NCBI RefSeq assembly: GCF_023159225.1
Contig: NC_063169.1
Location: 59,917,934-59,981,933 of the forward strand
Source of the DNA: Perognathus longimembris pacificus
Lineage: Eukaryota > Chordata > Mammalia > Rodentia > Heteromyidae
Length of the DNA stretch: 64,000 bases
Direction of reading: 5' to 3'
Both the position numbers and the translations under genes were made by a program. The first letter of the stretch is position 1, and each line of letters starts with the position of its first letter. Under the pieces are notes generated by a model. That model worked only from the letters and a program-made list of their open reading frames with translations, had not been told where the DNA came from and made no database searches. Of this stretch, positions 55,386 to 64,000 are shown piece by piece.

Positions 55386-55448
55386 CGTCACGTTTCTTAG
55401 TTGATAAATGTGAATGCTAGGAGACAGATGGGCATTTGATAGTGGGCA
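54750..55448 (-). CDS. SHPRH: SHPRH exon 2 (start codon, aa 1-212)
   Basis: The protein begins [17 protein letters not shown] and the ATG is at 55383-55385, with A at -3. The upstream GTG at 55391 is in frame but is not a plausible start. The acceptor TTTTGTTCTCAG gives an exon edge at 55448; a second AG 32 bp further in is possible. The donor is AAG followed by GTAGTC. The residues match the SHPRH N-terminus, a basic start and acidic middle ahead of helicase lobe 1. This N-terminal segment is the most divergent part relative to the human protein as I recall it. Confidence 0.93.
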
Positions 55449-55769
55449 CTGAGAACAAAAGAAAATTTTAGTATGTAAGCATGCATATACAAGAGATGCA
55501 GAATTAACAACGAAATCTTCAGGTATTCTTTTTTTTTGTTTTTTTTTTTGTTTGAAACTAACAAGCTAGTTCTGAAGTCTATGCTGAAAAGGCCCACAAG
55601 TTAGAAGACTCATATCAATTTCAGAAAAGAAGAAAAAAGGCGAATGATACTAAGACTTAATGACAATAGGCAAAACTGTGTGGCAACAGTGCAATGATAG
55701 ACTTATAGACAAAGGGAGAAACACAGTGTCCAGTAACAGACTCATACATGTACAGTCAACGGATTCTTT

Positions 55770-55847
55770 TTTCTATGCTGGGGAATGAAGTCTGGGACTT
55801 TGCAAGTCAGACAAGTATTCTACTACTGAGCTATATCATAGCCCTAG
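55770..55847 (-). mobile_element. Old ID-like SINE monomer
   Basis: Words GCTGGGGAATGAAGTCTGGG and AAGTATTCTACTACTGAGCTA. Confidence 0.55.
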
Positions 55848-55985
55848 TCAACTAACTTTTGAAACAAGTTCAAAAGCAGTTAATGGGGAAATTATATATA
55901 CTCTTCTCAATAAATGACTATCCATACATAAAAAATATGAAATCTTGATTTTTGCTTCTGAACACAAGTGAGAATTACTTCAAGA

Positions 55986-56238
55986 GCCAGGTGTTAATGG
56001 CTCACATCTGTAATCCTAGCTATTCAGGAGGCTGAGATCTGAGGACTGAGGTTCAAAGCTAGCCTGGAAAGCTAGGCAGGAAAGCCTGTGAGACTGTTAT
56101 CTCCAAGTAACCACCAAAAAGCCAGAAGTGAAGCTGTGGCTCAAGTGATAGAAGACGAGCCTTGAGTAAAAAAGCTCAGGGACAGAGCCTAGGCCCTGAG
56201 GTCAAGCTCCAAGACCAGTGCACAAACATGTGCATGCA
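55986..56238 (+). mobile_element. B1-Geo dimeric SINE
   Basis: CCAGGTGTTAATGGCTCACA, CAGGAGGCTGAGATCTGAGG, then the Geo half. Its tail has become the CA repeat that follows. A duplicated GAAAGCTAGGCAGGAAAG segment lies in the B1 half. Confidence 0.88.
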
Positions 56239-56271
56239 TGCACACACACACACGCGCGCACACACACACAC
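56239..56271. repeat. (CA)n microsatellite with CG units
   Basis: CA units interrupted by CGCGCG, at the SINE tail. Confidence 0.9.
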
Positions 56272-56439
56272 TTAAAAAAAAAACCTTCAAAATAGACCAC
56301 AAGTAAAAATATAAAAGCTAAGTTCTAAAAGAAAAAAGAGGGGGAAAATTAAAGTAACATTGGATTAGGACAGGACATACAAAACTGTAAAACAAGACAC
56401 AAAACTAGAGATTAAGGAAATGAGAAATGAAGCTTTGTT

Positions 56440-57112
56440 AACGCTTTAGACTTCTTATCAGATACAATACTGTAAGCCAAGCCACAGATGGATAATATTA
56501 GCAAACTAAATATCTGTTGAAGGATTTGTTTACAGAATACATAAAGAACTTTCAATAATGCTTACAGTAAGATAGATAACCTTATTTTAAAATTGGGCAA
56601 AAATTATGAATACTTTTTTTTAAATAAAAAATGATCTGTAAGTGGCAAATAACCATATTAGAATATCCCCATCAGTCATGACAACAGTGAAAAATCAACC
56701 CACAAATCACAAAAAGCCATTACACACACACTAATGGTTAAAATCCAAAACAAACCCTCAAACATCCTTCACAGTAGTCACTTTAGAAATCCTGTCAGCT
56801 TCTAAACACATCGAAGGCCCCAAATACCTTCAACTGGTGAATAAAGATATTGTGGCATATGCATTCAATGGAATAGTATTCCATCATAAAAAGAAACAAA
56901 CTTGATTTGCACAAGGAAACAGAAGTCAGGTTACAAGAAGCAGTAAGAGGTGACTGGCAGCAAAGGAGTAGGAGGGAAAGATCTGGGTAACAGGAATTTT
57001 GTACATGGTGCTTATGTGACTGCACACTATACACTGTCAAAATTCATCAAACTATATTTAAGATTGTTGAATTCTATTAAATATAAGTTATATCTTAATA
57101 AAGTTGATTTAA
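56440..57112 (+). mobile_element. Old L1 (ORF2 end and 3' UTR)
   Basis: AGAATACATAAAGAACTTTC, AAAATTGGGCAAAAATTATG and CAATGGAATAGTATTCCATC match L1 ORF2 C-terminal and 3' sequence; frames are broken. It ends TATATCTTAATAAAGTTGAT. Confidence 0.78.
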
Positions 57113-57389
57113 ATAGACAAAGACTAGATGCATGAAGGGTTAAAACAGTTGTATGAGAATATATAACACTGATATTCTAATAAAACTGAAGAATCTAAGT
57201 AAAACGGAGAATTCCTAAACAAGGTACACATGAACAGGCCAGGTCTAAAAAATGTAAAGTCTAAACAGCGTAATAACTTTTCTAACTGAAACCTGTCTCC
57301 CTTCCCTGCTGACAGAACTTAGAAACACGGTTGCCTGGACCTAAAAGAAGGTGGTGTCCTCAGCAGCCCAAGGAAGTAGTTTCTACTAC

Positions 57390-57600
57390 TAGTCGAACCA
57401 AGTCCAGTAAGGTAGTCACAAGCTGCATGTGGACATTTATCTTTGGATAAATAAAATTAGATACTACTAAAAACTCAGCTCCTCAGTTTCCTAGTCCCAC
57501 TTCAAATGCTTATTACTGTATGACTAGAGGGTTCACGTGGCTGGAGAGTAAATCTAGACCATTCAGAAAACAGTAAACTGTCTTTCAAACATGCTGACTG
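57390..57600 (+). mobile_element. hAT-type non-autonomous DNA transposon relic
   Basis: GTCACAAGCTGCATGTGGAC with AACTCAGCTCCTCAGTTTCC and TTCACGTGGCTGGAGAG resembles Charlie-type MER elements. Weak family assignment. Confidence 0.4.
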
Positions 57601-57661
57601 ATCTAAGTCAATCAGAAGAATTCCATTCCGTAAGTCAAGGGTTCATTACTATTTTGGGGAG

Positions 57662-57955
57662 GGAGGGAGGACCTGGTCAGTCCTAGGGCTTGAATTCAGG
57701 GCCTTGGTGCTGTCTCCAAGCTTTTTGATAAAGGCTAGCTTTCTACCATTGTGCCACAGCTCTACTTCTGTCTCCAAGCTTTTTGATAAAGGCTAGCTTT
57801 CTACCATTGTGCCACAGCTCTACTTCTGGCTTTCTGACAGTTAACTGAAGAGTCTTAAGGACTTTCCTGCTCCTGCCCGGCTTTGAACCAAGATGCTCAA
57901 ATGTCAGCCTCCTATGTAGCTAGGATTACTGAAATGAGCCAACAGCACCCAGGAG
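57662..57955 (-). mobile_element. B1-Geo SINE with internal 58-bp tandem duplication
   Basis: Geo monomer (plus CTGGTCAGTCCTAGGGCTTG) then a B1 half (GAAATGAGCCAACAGCACCC). The segment 57711-57768 is repeated exactly at 57769-57826. Confidence 0.88.
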
Positions 57956-58589
57956 GTTTACTAGTTTAAAGTATCTTATCCTGGAGAAAAGAAATATACA
58001 AAGTCTCTACTAAGTGTTGATCTTTATCCAGTTTTTCTCAGAGCACACGTTCAAATACTGGAATTGAGTCACTTTGCTGGAAATTTAGGAAGTTAGGTTA
58101 CATCAACCTCTCTGTCAATTACTGCCACAAACAGGCTGTATAACAGACTACATCAAAGCCAAATACTTTCAGACAGCAAATAGTTTTCTCATAGATTTGC
58201 AGGTTCCTCAAGGACAGCTGACATAGACGAGAGGAAGAATGATGTGGCTCTACTTAATCTTAATTCTCTTTCGTCCAGGAATAAAAAATGTATCCTGGAA
58301 ATATTATAGCAATGGTTGAGGAACTAAAAGGGTGCCAATCCAATCACACAGTACTTTTCAAATTTCTTGGTACATTAAAATCACTAAAGTTCCATGAACT
58401 AAACAAGTCAACTAGAAGCACACAAATCAAGAGGTAAGGAAATAGGCTACACTTGTTTTTAAACTGAGTATTCTGCACATAGTAGAGTGTAAATACAGGT
58501 TAGGAGTTGGTGGAAGGAAATTGTGCCAGTTATAAAATTTACCATACCAACCATAAATGAAAACTCAAAAGCCATAGTTTGGCACCTGC

Positions 58590-58800
58590 AAACCAGCATG
58601 GCTTGCAGGAAAGAGTATGGGCTCTAAAATCTTAGATTCAAATTCCCATGGTGGCATCTATGAACTATCTGGCACTGAGGTAATTATCAAAACCTTCTTT
58701 GTCAATTTTCTCATCTCTAAAATGGGGAAGGTTTGTGGTCAGAAATAACTAAAGTTCAATAGCAATTAAGTGGCAATTACAATCATTACCATCCCAAGAA
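58590..58800 (+). mobile_element. MIR SINE
   Basis: AAAGAGTATGGGCTCTAAAAT, GATTCAAATTCCCATGG and CTCATCTCTAAAATGGGGAA are in MIR order. Confidence 0.72.
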
Positions 58801-58847
58801 AAGTCTATACAATAACCAAACGTAAGTGTGGCAGGCTGGGGTACCAC

Positions 58848-59025
58848 TGATTGGTGGTTCTTGAACTTAATGGCACATTAGGAGAACTTGCAAAAATCCC
58901 AATGTCTGGGTCACATCCCAGCCAATTAAATCAGAATGTCTGTGGTAGGCTGGCAATACATCAATTACTTTTCAGGTTTCTTAAAATATTCCAACACAAT
59001 GCCAAATTGGAGAAACCATATTATA
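58848..59025 (+). mobile_element. MER5A-type hAT DNA transposon relic
   Basis: GTGGTTCTTGAACTTAATGGC, GGAGAACTTGCAAAAATCCC and CAATTAAATCAGAATGTCTG match the MER5A consensus order. Confidence 0.7.
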
Positions 59026-59392
59026 GAAAATCAGTTGCCTACTAAAAATCTGTTTTTTCTTCCCAAGTGCAGAGCCAGCTTTAGTGCAGTCTTATAACTA
59101 CTTCCAGCCAATGGAATGTGAGTCCAAGTAATAAATGCCACACTTCTTAGTATAAAATTTTAACAGATACTAGAACACATTCTTTCCATTCTTTATGCTG
59201 TTAACTAGTAAAACCTATACAGTCTTTTAAATTATGTATGTTACTATGATTTGCTCATCTCTTCTGATGCTTGCTTTCCACCTCAATTCTTCTAGTAGAG
59301 CCTCCAGGTATTTGTCAATAATAAGTTGGAGAAAAGTAAAAGCTAGGATTTCTATCAAGGCTTTTTCTTTGTCCACTTGTCAAGTGAGAAAA

Positions 59393-59396
<4 letters not shown>

Positions 59397-59444
<48 letters not shown>
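59397..59444. repeat. (CA)24 microsatellite
   Basis: Perfect 48-bp CA run in intron 1. It is likely polymorphic. Confidence 0.97.
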
Positions 59445-59447
<3 letters not shown>

Positions 59448-59449
59448 TG

Positions 59450-60160
59450 GTTGACTCTTTCCTTAAGGGATCTCTACCCAGAAATAATCTCTCAAATCTT
59501 GGCAGGTGAACTCCTGAATAATCTACAAACATATCCCATATCCTCCATATCTTCATATCTGTGAATCTCATTCTGATGGTACTATTTCTTTCTCTTTTAG
59601 TATCAATGTTTAGATGAAATGATGCTATGTGAAGCTTTCTACTTAAGACTTCCTACTTCCACTGTCCGGCATTTCAATACAAAAGGCCCTTTGCTGTGCA
59701 GTGCCTTTTCACATCTTCCTGCCAGTCACTTTTCGCAATCTTCCTTGAAAAATCTTCTATGACACACTGTTCCACGTTCATCCCAACAGCTACAGCTGTT
59801 AACTCCGGTCAGTGTGAAAGCTGAATGAGAATATGGTAGGAAGAATAGTACCCTATTTAGTATTGCACTCCCAAAGCCAGGTCAGTGGCATGATGTAAAT
59901 TATATACAAAATAAGGTGAAACAAAGATCTCTAACTCCCTGAGTATCTCATCTTAAGAACACTTTACTCACATTTCTTTTTGTAAAAGTCTTAATAGGAA
60001 AGCGTCCTTTAGTATTTCAGACTCAGAACTCAGAAAAAAATTCCAAACAAATTATATCTTTCACAGAAAATGATTACAGATTGCTAGAAAAATATGAAAT
60101 GTGAAGCTACTGAAAGAATGCACAAATGCACATCCATTCAAATTAATTTCACTTTTTCTT
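59450..60160. other. Intron 1 sequence, nothing recognised
   Basis: No supported feature. Confidence 0.5.
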
Positions 60161-60164
60161 CCTG

Positions 60165-60605
60165 CTATGGTTGGATCTGAATGGTCCCAGAGATGCTCTC
60201 GTGCTGAAAGTTTGGTTTTCAATGCAGCAGTGTTTAGGGGTAGAACTCTTGGTAGGTGAGTGAATCATGAGGGCCCTGACTTCGCCAACAGATTAAGCTA
60301 TTAGTGAATTAAAAAGGTAATGGTATTATTGAAAGGTGATGGAAATGTTAACAGGAACTAATTGGAAGAAACATGTCAGTGGTGTCAGGTGCTGCAAGGA
60401 TACATCTTGTTCACTATCTATAGTTTTGTTTGCTAGATGCCATGAGATGAGGGGCATGGTCTATGGCCATTATGATACCCTGCTTCAACACAATCCCAAA
60501 AGCAGTGAAGCCAGTGAGCCAAGGATTGAAACCTCTGAAATCATGATCCAAATAAACTTTCCTCCTTTTAAATGGCTTTCCTCAAGTATTTGGCCATAAT
60601 GATGA
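60165..60605 (+). mobile_element. Old LTR-like (MaLR-type?) repeat
   Basis: GCTATGGTTGGATCTGAATGG at the start, GTGAGTGAATCATGAGGGCC, then GATTGAAACCTCTGAAATCA and AAATAAACTTTCCTCCTTTT at the end. The structure fits a solo LTR with a polyadenylation signal. Family name not certain. Confidence 0.5.
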
Positions 60606-60609
60606 AAAG

Positions 60610-61600
60610 CTGACCAACATATCCTAAATTATTGTCTCTTTATGAAAAGATCTACCCAAGTCTAGGTAGATCTACCCATACCAGAGCAGAAGTACACATC
60701 TGCAAATCTATCCAAGGTGTTGGCTTCTGCAAAGCAAACAAGCAAGTAGAGTCATCACCAGGGGCTGAAAGACCTGTATCAACCTAGCATTACCACATTT
60801 CCCCCTTTCCTATAGAGACAACTCCAGCAAAGTGAAGTATTTTCTTTCATTGAACTTCAAAGTAGATTACAGCTTTGTCAGTAGTAGACTGTTTACTGTT
60901 TTCCCCCACATCTCTCTAACCTAAGTTCTTAATAAAAGGTCTGTTTTGATAATTTTGTATGTACAGTTCTTTTAGGCTGGGCAAAGCAGCACTCTTTACA
61001 AGTTAACTATTTTATTTTTAGCTATGGCTTAACTGGTCTTTCAAAGTTACAGAGCCATACGTTATCAAGTACAGACACAATTACACAATATCTCTCACCA
61101 CTGCACTGCTTGTAGTAGGGTTACAGATCATAAAACAGTCTTTCTGATGACAGAACAGATATTATGGATAATTTCTATTCAAGGGAGTATCATCATTCCC
61201 GCTACCGCCCACTGCGAAGATTAAAAATAGCAGCGATGACTTTAAAATTATGTTCTTTCTGTTCAGTGTAAGACTCAAGCATATTTAATTACAAGTAGTA
61301 AGACATGAAACATTTAGAAATCCTACTTGCTAATTGCAAGCCTCTTGATTTAAAAAAAAAGGCAAAGCTTAGTGGCTATCATTTGATAAATATGATTATT
61401 ATCTGTCAGGGGTGGAGGGAGCATAAATCATCCGATAAAAGTACAGTTTCGCAGTCATTAACCTAGCATTGACGCAGTCAAGATGCACACAACCTGGCAG
61501 GGTAGATTTGAATGCGTAGTAATTAATTAATCTGACTCCAAAGGTAACTGTGAACTTGCCGGGAGACTAATTTAGAAGTCTCTACCTTTTCGCACTGCAT
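60610..61600. other. Intron 1 sequence, nothing recognised
   Basis: AT-rich up to the CpG island, with a short inverted TCTACCCA/TAGGTAGA stretch near 60,650-60,680. No gene. Confidence 0.5.
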
Positions 61601-61649
61601 CCCATCCCGTGCATCAAGAACCGGGGCGGGTTGCCCAGTTTCCAATCCT

Positions 61650-61672
61650 GGCGGGGGGGGGGGGTGCGGGGG
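61650..61672. repeat. Poly-G run in CpG island
   Basis: A run of twelve G is followed by TGC and another six G. It could form a G-quadruplex on the plus strand. Run length is also prone to sequencing error. Confidence 0.7.
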
Positions 61673-61800
61673 GAGCGTCTCCCCGGCTAAGGAGGAAACC
61701 CACTTGGTGATGTCATGAAATAATTCCAGAGTAATTCCAGGGGTCAGAGCTGGGCCGGGCACACAGGCCAGCCATCCCCGGGATCGAGGGCCGCACCTGC

Positions 61801-61854
61801 GGCTCCGTGGGCTCCGTGGGCTCCGCGGGCTCCGCGGGCTCCGCGGGCTCCGCG
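61801..61854. repeat. 9-bp tandem repeat in the CpG island
   Basis: Six head-to-tail copies of GGCTCCGYG run without interruption. The first two have T and the last four C at the variable position. This low-complexity sequence explains the Ala-Glu-Pro-like translations on the minus strand. Confidence 0.9.
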
Positions 61855-62366
61855 GGCAGGCCCCGCAGGCCCGGAGGCCCCAGGCCCCGGCGGGCGCGGC
61901 GGGAGTGGGGGGCAGGGAAAGGCTCGGCCTTCTTTCCTACGGCCCCCACCTGCTCCCCAGAAAGCCGCGGCGCCCCAGAGACCCGTACGTCTGAGTCGGG
62001 GAACCCGTCCGGGCAACTCCCTGTCATACGTGGGGTTCCTGGACCCCCCGAAGGGTCAAATCCCCTCGCCGGGGTCCTGAGGAGGCCAGACATCTTCCTT
62101 TCCCCAACCTTTGACCTCCGACCTCCCCATCACCCAAACGCCTACCTCAGGGGTTCGAGTCTCCCTCTCTGCGCGCCAGGCTCGCACTCCTCTAAACACC
62201 CTGCAAAGCCCGCCACCGTCCGAACGTCCGTCTGCGGTGGGCACGCGCGCCCGGGGCAGGCTGCGCTGGGTTTCCCCAGGTGCCCAGAAACCACAGCGCC
62301 CAGCGGCCGGGGGCGCGCCGGAGCGTGGGGTCACCGTGAGCGCGCACGTAAGATAGCCCCACCTAC

Positions 62367-62450
62367 CTCCTCCGTAGGGGATTCTCGAAGCTCCTCGGCG
62401 CTAGACCGTTCTGCGGAAGTCCAGCGAAGACTACCTTTGGAATCTCGCGA
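62367..62450 (-). other. SHPRH: SHPRH exon 1, non-coding 5' UTR (approximate)
   Basis: The ATG-bearing exon has an acceptor upstream of the ATG, so an untranslated first exon is expected in the CpG island. A strong minus-strand donor, GGAG followed by GTAGGT, ends an exon at 62367. A second good donor, CTGAG followed by GTAGGC, would end it at 62146. The 5' edge is set only by distance from the CCAAT box at 62516-62520. The boundaries are inferred and need transcript data. Confidence 0.5.
62443..62450. promoter_or_regulatory. TCTCGCGA promoter element
   Basis: An 8-bp TCTCGCGA match lies in the island, about 66 bp downstream of the CCAAT box in the SHPRH direction. This motif class is enriched near transcription starts of housekeeping, CpG-island genes. 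Occupancy is not knowable from sequence. Confidence 0.55.
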
Positions 62451-62515
62451 TAGCTGGGCTTCTCACACACTCACACCTCCCCGCCCCCCCCGCTTCCGTA
62501 TTCGGCAAAGACAGG

Positions 62516-62520
62516 ATTGG
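62516..62520 (-). promoter_or_regulatory. CCAAT box (NF-Y type)
   Basis: CCAAT is read on the minus strand inside the CpG island, with flanks TCAG and CCTG. The distance to the inferred start near 62,440 is the usual 60-80 bp for an NF-Y site. Confidence 0.55.
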
Positions 62521-62699
62521 CTGAAACTCTGGAGGAGGCGGGACGCTAAACAAGGATATGGGCGTGGCCCCCCGCAGGAGTGGGCGGGGCTCCCCTGGAA
62601 GGGCGGGGCGTTGGTGAAGCTGGGCTTCAATGAAGAGGTGGGCCTGACGGTTCTCCAAAAGTATCTGTGTTGGATTGCTTCCAGAAATTAGCCAAAACG

Positions 62700-64000
62700 T
62701 GACGTGCGAATGAAGCGCTCTCCCTCAACAAACGTCAAAGTTTTAAAGGAAAATGTCAGTACATATTTTAAGCTGAGGGAAAAGCTACCGGTGGTCATGA
62801 TAAAACTGGACCTTCACTGTCTCAGGCTGTTTTCCTCTACCACTCTCTCATAGAAAAGTAAGCTTACATTTAGTTCACTTGGGAATAACCGAGAAACTCC
62901 AAGGCCACGAGCCTGCAAGTTAACCTCTAGAAGAGAGGTAAGGAGGATTCAGTAAGGAGGATTCAGGATTGATGCTGTGGACAAGTGTCTCCTTTGCGTG
63001 TGTGCACATTCTATTTAGTATAAACCGTATCGCAGATCTCGAAAATGCCTTCAGAGCAATTTGCGTTAAAGACACTGTGGAAATAACTTGCTTAGCCAAC
63101 ATTTTATGAGACAAGTTGGGAAAAGCAATGCCGAGCTTGCAGCAGAGAGCCACGGTCTTTTTCTCATAGGAGAACCTATCACTTTTGCTGAATGTAGGAC
63201 ACCATAGAAATTTTGTTCTGGAAGTATGATTTGAAACTCAGCACTGAGGTGTAAAAGCTATCTTTGACAGTCTTATATTGGCTCTTAATAGTGAAGCAAA
63301 AAATGGAGCTCCTAGTTTGGCTGAGTCCAGTTGGTGCCAGGTAAAAAGACCTGCCAGTAAGTGCAACATCCTTTCATCTTTGTCAGTGCTGATTAGAGTA
63401 ATTTTTAGTAATCTTATAGTAATTCTTTGCAAGGTTAAGATGCAGATCCAGTTGTAAGCTCTGTGGAGACATAATTTCGGCTGCAGAGGTGGAATTCTAA
63501 ACACTATCATTCAGTGTTTAGAAAACAGTTAAACACATTTCTCTGTTTTGAATTTTCCAGTGGTGTAGTCAATCCTGTTTTTCCAAAACACCTTGTATAC
63601 CCTTGGAAAGATTTCTTTATGGGGTGCTGTTTTTGAATATTTGAATAATCAGAATCAACTCCAGAAGAAAAAAGGATTACTTTAGTGACTTGACTCCCTA
63701 GTCCCCAGCTGTAACTCATCCCTGGTCACCCCCTCACAACACAGAGTTCGTCCATCTGTCAGATACTGGTGATCTACTGACATTACATATATGCCAGATA
63801 ATTGGACATAAGTAATGAACTCTTTAGTGTTCAGTTAGTTCAATTGTTTCTTCTTGAAACTATTTAGGCATACTTCATATCTTTCTGGTTTTGGTTCCAG
63901 AGGACACCAATGAAATAAACATTGCAGTAAAGTGGGTCACATTGTTTCGGTTTCTCAGTGCATATAAAAATCATGTTGATACTACACTATAGTCCATTAA
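62700..64000. other. Upstream flank of SHPRH, no gene seen
   Basis: Sequence beyond the island turns AT-rich. Short ORFs on the minus strand (to 90 codons) show no family features. A 14-bp near-tandem GTAAGGAGGATTCAG lies at about 62,939-62,967. Confidence 0.55.

Larger units (their letters stand above)
61600..62650 (-). promoter_or_regulatory. CpG-island promoter of SHPRH
   Basis: A stretch of about 1 kb is GC-rich and CpG-dense in an otherwise AT-rich window. It lies about 7 kb upstream of the ATG exon. Elements seen: an inverted CCAAT (plus ATTGG, 62516-62520), a TCTCGCGA element (62443-62450) of the kind conserved in TATA-less mammalian promoters, ETS-like GGAAG cores near 62413-62420 and 62493-62499, and GC boxes near 62481 and 62583-62610. 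No TATA box is seen. Initiation is probably dispersed near 62,440. Confidence 0.8.

Noticed and set aside
55386..55391. An in-frame GTG two codons upstream of the SHPRH ATG as a start.
   Set aside because: The ATG at 55385 fits the known MSSRRK start; a GTG start is not plausible here.
61713..62093. Minus-strand open frames with Ala-Glu-Pro or Gly-Ala-Arg repeats.
   Set aside because: They are translations of the 9-bp tandem repeat in the CpG island, not coding sequence.
61807..62691. A 294-codon plus-strand open frame over the CpG island.
   Set aside because: High GC content removes stop codons by chance, and the start lies in the 9-bp repeat. The composition is Pro/Arg/Gly-rich with no domain. 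It runs antisense to the SHPRH promoter and first exon.
62700..64000. GRM1 5' exons, expected upstream by human synteny.
   Set aside because: No recognisable coding exon or CpG-rich start was seen before the window ends.
1..64000. A novel multi-gene system.
   Set aside because: Every supportable coding segment belongs to one conserved gene; the rest is repeat or unassigned intronic and intergenic DNA.

Overview
This is a mammalian nuclear window. It holds one complete multi-exon gene on the minus strand in AT-rich, SINE-dense sequence. Translated exons match SHPRH (SNF2 histone-linker PHD RING helicase, a RAD5/HLTF-like E3 ligase and ATPase) from its first to its last residue. The commonest repeat is a dimeric SINE of about 200 bp: an ID/tRNA-Ala-like left monomer plus a second monomer, which I recognise as IDL-Geo, described from geomyoid rodents. 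I therefore infer a kangaroo rat, pocket mouse or pocket gopher relative; the species cannot be fixed from this sequence.

Layout. 1-9,030: intergenic sequence downstream of SHPRH, with SINEs, an MLT1-type LTR, another old LTR-like repeat, a truncated processed-mRNA insertion with target-site duplications (7,973-8,310), and a possible decayed retrocopy (1,915-2,930). 9,030-62,450: SHPRH, read right to left. Twenty-nine coding exons were placed by splice sites, phase and protein similarity. They join into one open frame of about 1,680 codons with no stop or frameshift. ATG is at 55,385 and the stop codon at 10,766-10,768. A non-coding first exon probably lies in the CpG island. 61,600-62,650: CpG-island promoter with a CCAAT box, ETS-like sites and a TCTCGCGA element. 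62,700-64,000: upstream flank with no gene seen.

Encoded protein. The ATPase/helicase core is built from two lobes interrupted by inserts, as known for SHPRH. Walker A (GLGKT) is in exon 6, a linker-histone H15 domain in exons 7-8, a C4HC3 PHD finger in exon 9, DEAQ in exon 10, a C3HC4 RING split between exons 24 and 25, and the C-terminal helicase lobe in exons 26-29. In the known biology this enzyme promotes UBC13/MMS2-dependent PCNA polyubiquitination in DNA damage tolerance.

The introns carry IDL-Geo SINEs, dimers with a B1/7SL-like left half and the same right monomer, B1 fragments, L1 3' ends (all antisense to SHPRH), L2, MIR and hAT-type relics, and microsatellites. I found no novel multi-gene system. 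The points worth a second look are splice-site peculiarities, a polypyrimidine tract beside the RING exon, SINE structure, and small recent duplications or insertions.
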